DNA of 64,000 bases from Alistipes sp. (GTDB taxonomy: Bacteria > Bacteroidota > Bacteroidia > Bacteroidales > Rikenellaceae). This document shows, piece after piece, positions 42,134-49,769 of this stretch. A program made the position numbers and the translations under genes. The notes below the pieces were generated by a model that was not told the DNA's origin, ran no database searches, and saw nothing but the letters and a program-made list of their open reading frames with translations. The stretch lies in assembly GCA_017463615.1 (NCBI GenBank), contig JAFTOU010000027.1:186001-250000 (forward strand), written 5' to 3'. Within the stretch, counting starts at the first letter, position 1. Every line of letters begins with the position of its first letter.

Positions 42134-45100
42134 TACTCTTCGAGCCAGGTACCGAGTTCAGAATATATCTTCTCGGCCATAAAGACCATTGCCTTCGCAG
42201 ATGGGTGACAACCCTTGCCGGTAGATGGGTCGTAGTCGTGCTTTGGCATATAGGTCTGGTCGTTGAAGCCATTTACGGCGAGGAGGTCTACGACCTTGAC
42301 ATTAGTGCTATAGTGAGCGGCAATCTTATGGATAGACTCCTGAACGCCTACGCCGACATAGTCGCCGACGATAGCGACAATCTTTGTATCAGGACGGCGC
42401 TCCAGAACCAGCTTGATGAGCTTGATATACGCCTCGCAGAAGGTTGTGTCGTTCAGAGCCTCAATCGCTGTGCGAGTGGTAGCTGCATCGGCTGCATCAA
42501 AATAAGGCTTGAGGTCTGCATCGCTTGGACCTGCGGTTGCCTTAAGCTCTACAGAGCCATAGAGCGGCGCGTGGTTCTTGTTCCAGTCGTTAGTACCGCC
42601 GTGGATGATGACGATATCAGCCTCGCCAACGCCCTGATTGTCAATGAATCGCTTAGCGTAGTAGGTATCGGCAGTAGCTGATGAGTTTGCCACGCAAGTA
42701 CCTGAGTATGAGATATTTCGCTCAATCTTAGCATCAAGCATCAGGTCGTTTGCCAGAATCCACCAGTAGGTCTGCGACATAGAGGTCAGATCGCCATCTG
42801 CAGTTGGGTAGTGGCAACTATAGCCGTTAGGCACGATACCTCTAAATGTAGAGATACTATCGCCGATAACGCTAACGCGCTTCTGTGTAGATGGGGTTGC
42901 AAGGTTTGTTGCCATACCCTCAATTACAGGATAGCCATCGGCATCCTTAACCCAGCTCTTGAGTGGGTAGGTGCAGCTACCGTTATATGCAGCTACAGCG
43001 GCGTTCATATTGTTCAGCAGCTCGTCTGCGGTGGTGATAGCAGCGACATTCTCGCCAAGCACTGGCTTGTTATTTGTTGCATTAGGGTTGCCACAGAGCG
43101 CTGTAGAATCATAGTAAGCGTGGTCAATGCTTGCGTTATAGATTCTTGAGCAGATACCTGCAGCCAACGCAGATGGAGTAGCGTATGTATCGTAACTAAT
43201 ACCGTCGGTATGGAAGCCGCCCCACTTAATTGTTGAGTAGACACCGTGGATTGTAGCACCCTTAATGTTAGCAGTAGTACCATTCTGGAAGCCGATAATA
43301 CCCGCCATAGCGTTATTCTTAGAGGCATAGCCAGCAGCGGTGCTAAGGGTATGAATCTCCTCTACGCGAGATGCGCAGTTGAGAATATTAAGAGTACCTC
43401 CTACAATCTGTGTCCAGCCTGCAATACCCGCAGCGAGGGTATAACCATTCGCTCCGTTATTACCGCGAGCCTCAATGCGATGACCTGCGTAGATAGTATT
43501 GATAATATTGAACACACAGTCTACATCGTTAGGTTTAGCGAAGCCCACAACACCTCCGATAGAGTACTGACCCACTACATTTCCGTATGCAATACAGTTA
43601 TCAATAGTGGTCTCAACCTTAACGACTACAGAGCCGACAATACCGCCGACATTATACTGCGAGCTGGTTACATTACCGTAAGACTTACAGTTGATGATAT
43701 TTGCTGTGCCATAGCTTGAGATACAACCCGCAATACCACCTGCGCAGGTTACATAGCTATGTACATCACCATAAGATACGCAGTTGATGATATTACAAGC
43801 GCGGTCGGCTGTAATATTACCCTGATAGCCGACAATACCGCCGACATTATCCTCGCCAGGGATGAAGGCGTAGTTGATACAGTCAATAACATGGGCCGTG
43901 CCATTAGTACCCTCTGCATTCAGAGTCTCAAATGGCTGCAGAGCACCTACGATACCACCCGTGTGGTCACCACGAGAGGAGATACAAGCCGACTGAGAGA
44001 CAAGACAGTTCTTTGCATATCCCGATGTCAGGTGGGCTGTAATACCACCGGTGTAGTTATCTGTAAAGTTAGATACGCATCCGTCTACAACGCAGTTGTC
44101 AAATGTTGAGAGGAAGCGTGCGCGTGCTGCCATACCACCGCAGAAGTGGCTAATAGCATCAACAGTAGCACCCTTAGCCAAGGTACACTTGTTGAACTTT
44201 GTGCCCGCTGCGTATGCCACAATACCGCCACAATTCTGTGAAGCCGACTTTGCAGCACCGCTAAATGTCACGCCCTCCATTGTACAGCCATTCACATAGC
44301 CCGCAACACCACCGGCATTACTTACCTCATAGTCCTTGCTATCGGCAGGCTCAATAAACTTGATTGTTGCTGTACCACTAACCACAGCATCAACATTGAC
44401 ATTCTCAAATGTGGTATCAAATGCCACACCCGCAAGCGCACCAACATTGATGTGCGAAGATACGAACTCGCTATCCTTGATAGTAATGTTCTTCAGCGTA
44501 GCACCCTCGGTGTAGCCAAACAGACCACACGCCTGAGTTGCAGTGTTGTTAATAGCGACGCCAGAAATAGTGTAGTTACCACCATCGTAAACGCCCTTAA
44601 ATGGCTGTGTAGCAATATTCAGCGTCACTGCTGTTGCAGTATAGTCGGTGTTATCCACATAGCTACCAATAGGAGCGATAGCGAGGCCCGACATATCAAT
44701 ATTTGCCACCTGACGGTAGTGCTTGTCGGCGTATGTTGCACTCTGAGCCGCATCGTTAATACGGGTAGAGAGCAGCTGCAGGTCGGCAGCAGTGCTAATC
44801 AGATATGGATTTGCAGCTGAGCCGTCGCCACCACCCCACTCGCCTGTAATCTCGCGGCGAGAAGCGGCATTGTTCAGGCTGACATAGAGGTCGTAGTAGG
44901 TGTTACGAGCAAGCTGCTTATTATATACATAGGTATAGATAGCCTTGTCGGTCGTAACCTCAATAGTTCCCTGATAGTCGCCCGGTGCAAGTACCATATA
45001 GAGCGCCTGAGCCTCAGTCTTAGATGCGCCAACGGTATATGGAGCCGCCAAAGTGGTGGTTACATTGCTGTAGTTGCCACCAGTGAGCACCAGAGCGTCT

Positions 45101-45720
45101 GCATCTCCTGATGCAAGGTCTACAGCAAACTCGCCCGCAACAGTACCTGAGGTGGTATAGCTAACAGAGCGCACAAGTTCACCAGCGTAAGCATCTGAGC
45201 CATAAACCTTTACCTGTAACAGCGACGCCATTGGACGCATAGTCACCTGCGGAGTAAGCTCGCTACCCAGAGTCTGCGGATAGCCAATCATCGGCATATT
45301 TACCACATTGAAAACAGCCGCCTCAGACTGACTCTGCGCCTGCGGAATAGTGAGCGACACCTGCGATATGCCCTTAGCGTCATTTGCACCACTATGTGGG
45401 AAGTAGACGAACATCTTATCGCCCGCCACAAAGTCCTTTGTCGTAGTTGAACAGATACCACGACCGTCCTGCAGAGCCACTACAGCCTCGGCATTTACGG
45501 TTGGGAGGGTAGAGTCGATATAGACACCCAGAACCTCCTCGCCATTGCCCTGCCAAGCATAGAGGCCATCGTTAAAGAGAATACGGGTATCCTCGTCCAA
45601 ATCAACATAGAAGCTCAACTGCTTGGATACAAGGGCGCTATCCTCAACAGCATCCCTCTGACAAGAATTTAATCCTAAAACTGTAGCAATAGCCACAATA
45701 ATAACAAACAATCTCTTCAT
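42133..45720 (-). CDS. Giant surface lipoprotein: fimbrillin-like + GLUG repeats + SGNH hydrolase
   Basis: The 1195-residue protein has a lipobox GLNSC (Cys20). Residues about 30-290 resemble a fimbrillin-type N-terminal domain. Residues about 300-930 hold many GLUG-like repeats (pattern NVGGIVGY...INCxxYGNV), predicted to stack into a beta-solenoid. Residues about 945-1195 form an SGNH/GDSL hydrolase: VSVIGDSISTF with the catalytic Ser, HGGTNDW, and a C-terminal DPSTGKGCHPSA with Asp and His. This joins a surface stalk to an esterase, probably for host or dietary glycan deacetylation. It is preceded 11 bases upstream by a 43-residue gene and the two form a unit. Confidence 0.87.
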   Translation of the reverse strand: MKRLFVIIVAIATVLGLNSCQRDAVEDSALVSKQLSFYVDLDEDTRILFNDGLYAWQGNGEEVLGVYIDSTLPTVNAEAVVALQDGRGICSTTTKDFVAGDKMFVYFPHSGANDAKGISQVSLTIPQAQSQSEAAVFNVVNMPMIGYPQTLGSELTPQVTMRPMASLLQVKVYGSDAYAGELVRSVSYTTSGTVAGEFAVDLASGDADALVLTGGNYSNVTTTLAAPYTVGASKTEAQALYMVLAPGDYQGTIEVTTDKAIYTYVYNKQLARNTYYDLYVSLNNAASRREITGEWGGGDGSAANPYLISTAADLQLLSTRINDAAQSATYADKHYRQVANIDMSGLAIAPIGSYVDNTDYTATAVTLNIATQPFKGVYDGGNYTISGVAINNTATQACGLFGYTEGATLKNITIKDSEFVSSHINVGALAGVAFDTTFENVNVDAVVSGTATIKFIEPADSKDYEVSNAGGVAGYVNGCTMEGVTFSGAAKSASQNCGGIVAYAAGTKFNKCTLAKGATVDAISHFCGGMAARARFLSTFDNCVVDGCVSNFTDNYTGGITAHLTSGYAKNCLVSQSACISSRGDHTGGIVGALQPFETLNAEGTNGTAHVIDCINYAFIPGEDNVGGIVGYQGNITADRACNIINCVSYGDVHSYVTCAGGIAGCISSYGTANIINCKSYGNVTSSQYNVGGIVGSVVVKVETTIDNCIAYGNVVGQYSIGGVVGFAKPNDVDCVFNIINTIYAGHRIEARGNNGANGYTLAAGIAGWTQIVGGTLNILNCASRVEEIHTLSTAAGYASKNNAMAGIIGFQNGTTANIKGATIHGVYSTIKWGGFHTDGISYDTYATPSALAAGICSRIYNASIDHAYYDSTALCGNPNATNNKPVLGENVAAITTADELLNNMNAAVAAYNGSCTYPLKSWVKDADGYPVIEGMATNLATPSTQKRVSVIGDSISTFRGIVPNGYSCHYPTADGDLTSMSQTYWWILANDLMLDAKIERNISYSGTCVANSSATADTYYAKRFIDNQGVGEADIVIIHGGTNDWNKNHAPLYGSVELKATAGPSDADLKPYFDAADAATTRTAIEALNDTTFCEAYIKLIKLVLERRPDTKIVAIVGDYVGVGVQESIHKIAAHYSTNVKVVDLLAVNGFNDQTYMPKHDYDPSTGKGCHPSAKAMVFMAEKIYSELGTWLEE

Positions 45721-45731
45721 AGCTGTAATTT

Positions 45732-45863
45732 TTAGAGGTTATCTTCCCCGCCATAATCGGGCTGTTCAAAGTTACCATCCGAGAGTGCAAAACCCCTCTC
45801 CAAAGATACTGCAAGCTGCCTAAGCTGCGGCGCAGTGTAGATTTCAAGATACTTTCTGTCCAT
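45732..45863 (-). CDS. Small protein (43 aa) paired with the GLUG/SGNH lipoprotein
   Basis: The frame (ATG 45861-45863, stop 45732-45734) encodes MDRKYLEIYTAPQLR ... LERGFALSDGNFEQPDYGGE, 43 residues. It has a basic start, a YxAPQLR motif, ERGFA-S in the middle and an acidic tail. Two more genes of the same plan precede the other giant lipoproteins at 60.2 and 63.7 kb. No signal peptide or membrane helix is visible. A TAnnTTTG box lies 31 bases upstream. Function is unknown; conservation of the pattern and the constant neighbour make it a real gene. Confidence 0.75.
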   Translation of the reverse strand: MDRKYLEIYTAPQLRQLAVSLERGFALSDGNFEQPDYGGEDNL

Positions 45864-45894
45864 ATAAGTTTAGTTTTTAGGTATTTACTGAGTC

Positions 45895-45902
45895 CAAAGT
45901 TA
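45895..45902 (-). promoter_or_regulatory. -7 box for the 43-aa gene and the GLUG/SGNH lipoprotein
   Basis: TAACTTTG on the - strand matches TAnnTTTG, 31 bases before the small gene. Confidence 0.55.
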
Positions 45903-45928
45903 TAAATTTTCTTCGGAAAAAGCAAGGG

Positions 45929-46142
45929 ATGGCTTTTGGCTATCAGCTTTTTAGAGGTATTTTATTAAAGGTCATTAAAGAGAATTAAGGGTTACTAATG
46001 GTCGCGTTCCGCGACGCTACGCCGTACGAAATTTGCGCAACCCTTAATAACCCTTAATAGCCTTTAATATACAGCCACGGCTTATTCCGTCGCTCATTAT
46101 TTGCACGATTTTATAGTCAGAGTGGTGCCAATAAGCAATACC
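45929..46142. repeat. Gap with repeat C, repeat D copy 3 and an element left terminus
   Basis: In the 413-base gap after the 43-aa gene I see no further gene. Repeat C (GGCTTTTGGCTATCAGC) is followed by repeat D (45963-46071: ATTAAAGG and ATTAAGG units, core GGTTACTAATGGTCGCG, then CCCTTAAT units). A solitary element left terminus (ATTTTATAGTCAGAGTGG, about 46110) precedes element i. Confidence 0.75.
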
Positions 46143-46274
46143 CAATTTGACGTCAGAACGCGGTAGATACAACGCTCGGCACAAAAAACAGCGAAGGGCT
46201 GTACTAAGTCGTACTGCCCTTTGCTGTTTATTTGTGTTAGCGGAAGTAGGTATCCGCGTTATCACGTCAAATTG
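46143..46274 (+). repeat. Structured 127-bp element, copy i (subfamily A)
   Basis: The termini CAATTTGACG and CGTCAAATTG pair over 10 bases. The outer arm AACGCGG pairs with CCGCGTT, and the inner arms AAACAGCGAAGGGC and GCCCTTTGCTGTTT pair with one G-T around GTAC-n6-GTAC. It ends two bases before the secDF stop. Confidence 0.88.
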
Positions 46275-46276
46275 AC

Positions 46277-49219
46277 TTATTGCTTAGACTTTGCGGGGAG
46301 CAAATCATACGCCAACGGCGTCGCAATAAAGAGGGTTGAATATGTACCAACGATAACACCGATGAGCAGTGCGAATACGAAACCACGGATAGTTGTACCA
46401 CCGAAGATAAAGATTGCAAGCAGGGTTACCAGGGTAGTACCTGAGGTATTGAGGGTACGAGACAATGTAGAGCAAAGTGCATTGTTCAAGTTCTCACGAG
46501 CGTTACGCTTAGGGAAGAGAACATTGTACTCACGAATACGGTCAAAGACAACCACTGTATCGTTGATAGAGTAACCGATGATAGTCAGAATTGCTGCGAT
46601 GAATGCCTGGTCAATCTCAAGACTGAATGGCATAAAGGTGTAGCAGAGTGAGTAGAGACCGATAACGAAGAACACATCGTGTGCAAGACCCACGGTAGCA
46701 CCTGTAGCCCACTGCCACTTCTTGAATCGGAATGCGATATAGAGACCGATAGCAATCAGTGAGAAGAATACAGCGAAGAATGCGCCAGTAGTCATATCCT
46801 TAGCCACTGCAGGACCAATCTTATCTGCAGAGATAATACCGTTCATATCCTCCTGAGTATTCTTGAACGCATCCATAGAGATGTCGTAGCTATAGAGTGG
46901 CTTGAGAGCCTTGTAAATCAGCTTCTCAACCTCCTCAGTAGTAGCCTCAGAGGTATCGTCGTGCTTGTACTGAGTAACGATACGCATGTGGTTCTTGTCA
47001 CCATACTGCTTAACCTCAAATGAAGCGTTTGCAGCATCCTCAGCGTCAGCGAAGACCTCAGAGAGCTGTGCACGAACCTGCTCAGCAGTAACCTCCTGGT
47101 CAAAGCGAACTACGAAGGTACGACCACCGGTAAACTCTACGCCGAGGTTAAGACCCTGAACGAACAGAGAGATAACAGATGCGAGGATTACAGCGCCAGA
47201 AGCCAGGTAAGCAATCTTACGCTTGCCGATGATGTCAAACTTGAAGTCTGCAAGCCAGTTCTCAGACCAGCTACGAGAGAATGATACGGTGCCACGCTTC
47301 TCCAGTACCCACTCAATAAGCATACGAGTAACGAATACTGCGCAGAAGAATGAGGTGATGATACCGATAATCAGAGTAGTTGCGAAGCCCTGTACTGGAC
47401 CATTACCGAAGATGTAGAGAACAACACCGGTGATGATGGTAGTAAGGTTACCGTCGATAATTGCTGAGTATGCGTTAGAGAAACCATCCTTGATAGCGGC
47501 AGCAAGACCCTTGCCTGCACGAAGCTCCTCCTTGATACGCTCAAAGATAATAACGTTAGCATCCACCGCCATACCCATGGTAAGCACGATACCCGCGATA
47601 CCTGGCAGGGTAAGAACTGCACCGAATGAAACGAGCACACCCATAAGCAGGAATACATTGACAATCAGCGCTGCAGCTGACAACCAACCACCTGTCTTAT
47701 AGAACAGACCCATATAGAGCAGTACCAGAACGAATGCGATAACGAATGAGAGCAGACCAGAGTTGATAGACTCCTGACCCAGTGATGGACCTACTACGGT
47801 ATCCTGGATGATGCGTGCTGGAGCTGGAACCTTACCAGACTTAAGAACATTTGCAAGGTCCTGAGCCTCCTGGATAGTGAAGTTACCAGTAATAGATGAG
47901 TTACCACCCTCAATCTTGTTGCGAACAACAGGAGCAGAGTATACATAACCATCCAGAACGATAGCGATGCACTTGTTGATATTATCAGCGGTAAGCTGTG
48001 CCCACTCGGTAATACCGTTAGAGTTCATTGACATAGATACCTCAGCATCTGCACCAGTCTGTGCGTATGTAGCACGAGCGTCAGAGATTACGCCACCATC
48101 CAGTGGAGCCTTACCATCGGCACGCTCAACCTTGATAGCATAGAGGCAGAGGCGGTTGTCAAACATAGGCTCGCCCTTGATACCCCACTTGAATGCAACA
48201 TCTGCAGGGAAGCAGTCGCGAACCTCTGGCAGAGCCAGATACTTGTTGATAGTAGCAACATCGGCTGCAACAGCTGCACCGATAACTGCGCCACCAGCAT
48301 AGTCTGGGCTGAGAAGTGCCAGGAGTGGATTCTGCTCGCGAGAGAAGCGGCTCTCAGCACCCTCCTCTGCAGTAGCAGCAACCTCAGCAGCGAGCTCTGA
48401 CTGAGCAGTCTCAGCTACAGCCTCGTCTGTTGCCAATGACTTTACAACAGCATCAGCACGAAGCAGCGATGGAAGCAGCTCAGCGCCATTGTATGTTGTC
48501 CAGAACTCAAGCGATGCAGTACCCTGGAGGAGCTTACGAACACGCTCAGGCTCCTTGATACCTGGAAGCTCTACCAGAATACGGTTAGAGTTTGGCAGGC
48601 GCTGGATATTTGGCTGCATAACGCCGAAGTGGTCAATACGGCTACGGATGATGTTGAATGAAGCAGAGATAGCAGCCTCAGTCTCCTCGCGAAGGACCTT
48701 AACTACCTCAGCATCAGACATTCCAGGCTGGATATCCTTGCGGTCTGGGCTAAGGAAAATATCTACCAGCTTACCACCGTTGCCACCCTCAGCATAAGCC
48801 TCTGCGAAGGTGCCGATGTAGTCGCCAGTACCCTCCTTAAGAGCCTGTGCAGCCTTCTCCATAGCGGCGATGAATGCAGGATCGTTCTTGCTATCGCCAG
48901 CCAGTGACTTAACCACATCCTCAACCTGAATCTCGAGCATTACGTTCATACCGCCCTTCAGGTCAAGACCCAAGTTAATCTCCTTCTCCTTGCACTGCTT
49001 GTATGTAAACTGTGCAAGACCAATGTTGTAAACCACCTTGTTCTGAATAGAATCGAGGTAGTACTGCTCCATTGCAACCTGCTCCTCTGCAGGGAAAGCT
49101 GCAGCGTACTCTACAGCATCCTTCTCTACGCTACGAGTCTTGAGCGAGAATGTCAGCTGATAGAGACACGCCAGCGAAAGCAGGATTGCAATCAATTTGA
49201 TAAAACCTTTACTTTGCAT
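46277..49219 (-). CDS. secDF: SecDF, fused protein-export membrane protein
   Basis: The 980-residue protein combines SecD and SecF, as is usual in Bacteroidota, and uses the proton gradient to pull secreted proteins across the inner membrane. SecD features are the N-terminal GLDLKGGMNVMLEI, a large periplasmic region (about 90-440), and five helices after it with GMAVDANVIIFERIKEEL. The SecF half begins near residue 640, with FTGGRTFVVRF and the matching IGYSINDTVVVFDRIRE. The periplasmic P1 region carries an unusual insertion rich in A and E (about 265-310). The gene has a clear promoter and stands alone. Confidence 0.97.
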   Translation of the reverse strand: MQSKGFIKLIAILLSLACLYQLTFSLKTRSVEKDAVEYAAAFPAEEQVAMEQYYLDSIQNKVVYNIGLAQFTYKQCKEKEINLGLDLKGGMNVMLEIQVEDVVKSLAGDSKNDPAFIAAMEKAAQALKEGTGDYIGTFAEAYAEGGNGGKLVDIFLSPDRKDIQPGMSDAEVVKVLREETEAAISASFNIIRSRIDHFGVMQPNIQRLPNSNRILVELPGIKEPERVRKLLQGTASLEFWTTYNGAELLPSLLRADAVVKSLATDEAVAETAQSELAAEVAATAEEGAESRFSREQNPLLALLSPDYAGGAVIGAAVAADVATINKYLALPEVRDCFPADVAFKWGIKGEPMFDNRLCLYAIKVERADGKAPLDGGVISDARATYAQTGADAEVSMSMNSNGITEWAQLTADNINKCIAIVLDGYVYSAPVVRNKIEGGNSSITGNFTIQEAQDLANVLKSGKVPAPARIIQDTVVGPSLGQESINSGLLSFVIAFVLVLLYMGLFYKTGGWLSAAALIVNVFLLMGVLVSFGAVLTLPGIAGIVLTMGMAVDANVIIFERIKEELRAGKGLAAAIKDGFSNAYSAIIDGNLTTIITGVVLYIFGNGPVQGFATTLIIGIITSFFCAVFVTRMLIEWVLEKRGTVSFSRSWSENWLADFKFDIIGKRKIAYLASGAVILASVISLFVQGLNLGVEFTGGRTFVVRFDQEVTAEQVRAQLSEVFADAEDAANASFEVKQYGDKNHMRIVTQYKHDDTSEATTEEVEKLIYKALKPLYSYDISMDAFKNTQEDMNGIISADKIGPAVAKDMTTGAFFAVFFSLIAIGLYIAFRFKKWQWATGATVGLAHDVFFVIGLYSLCYTFMPFSLEIDQAFIAAILTIIGYSINDTVVVFDRIREYNVLFPKRNARENLNNALCSTLSRTLNTSGTTLVTLLAIFIFGGTTIRGFVFALLIGVIVGTYSTLFIATPLAYDLLPAKSKQ

Positions 49220-49290
49220 TTGAGTTAAAAATTAAAATTATTTGTTTTTGTTCTCTTTCGTTTTGTTTCGTTACTATACACAAAAGCACG

Positions 49291-49320
49291 CAAAGATAAT
49301 AAAAATTTTTCAATTCACAA
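49291..49320 (-). promoter_or_regulatory. secDF promoter
   Basis: On the - strand TTG (49318-49320) and TATCTTTG (49291-49298) are 19 bases apart; the leader is about 65 bases. Confidence 0.68.
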
Positions 49321-49368
49321 TCTTCCGCGCGCTAATTTCAACAATATAGCATAAAAAGCCCCTATTTA

Positions 49369-49617
49369 TTGGGCTATTGGCCATTTGCCATTGGCTCGTC
49401 TACGACGACCCTTCCTCCTCGCGGCTCGGCATAGTGAGCAGGCTCCCTCTGCTCTCGCTCCGCAGCGTCGGTTAGCTATTGGCTATATCAAGGTATCGCT
49501 ACGCGATAGTGTTTAGGGGTGCAGTTTGTACTGCTGGTTTTTGTAGCGCCCTATAAACACTGTCGACTTGCCGACACCGCTAAAAAGCCAATGGCTAATA
49601 GCTAACGGCTAATGTCC
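49369..49617. repeat. Repeats C-B-C-E, copy 3, followed by inverted E and C
   Basis: The 525-base gap between secDF and the Ca2+ ATPase has no gene. It contains C-B-C, the E hairpin GGTATCGC-TACGCGATA with GTGTTTAGGGGTGC, then a mirrored GCGCCCTATAAACACTGTCG, the stem-loop GTCGACTTGCCGAC, and C units (GCCAATGGC, GCTAACGGC). The two E halves can pair with each other, so the whole block is one composite palindrome. Confidence 0.75.
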
Positions 49618-49643
49618 ATTTTGGCGCGCTATCACGCTAAAAT
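49618..49643 (+). repeat. 26-base deletion derivative of the structured element
   Basis: ATTTTGGCG and CGCTAAAAT, the two termini of an element, are separated by only CGCTATCA, retaining the TATCAC block typical of right ends. It directly abuts the left end of element j, so the younger copy was added exactly at the older copy's right end. Confidence 0.7.
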
Positions 49644-49769
49644 AATTTGTCGTCAAAATGCGGTAGTAGGCGCGCATCGTGAAATATCCCCGGATGGGTT
49701 GTACTTGAGCGTACTACCCATTCGGGGATATGAGGGATGTGCGGCTAATGCCGTATTTTCACGGCAAAT
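49644..49769 (+). repeat. Structured 127-bp element, copy j (subfamily B)
   Basis: The termini ATTTGTCG and CGGCAAAT pair with one G-T. The inner arms ATATCCCCGGATGGGT and ACCCATTCGGGGATAT pair with a single G-T around GTAC-n6-GTAC. The right 25 bases are read in frame by the Ca2+ ATPase gene. Confidence 0.88.

Noticed and set aside
2131-49769. Structured elements as integron attC sites or gene cassettes
   Set aside because: They follow stop codons as attC sites do, but the required GTT/AAC core is not conserved (GGTG, GCG, GACG and ATCG variants occur), neighbours are housekeeping genes, and no integrase is visible.
2131-49769. Structured elements as simple MITEs with fixed termini
   Set aside because: Termini vary between copies while keeping pairing, and I saw no target-site duplications. 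A transposase-recognised terminus would be expected to be constant.
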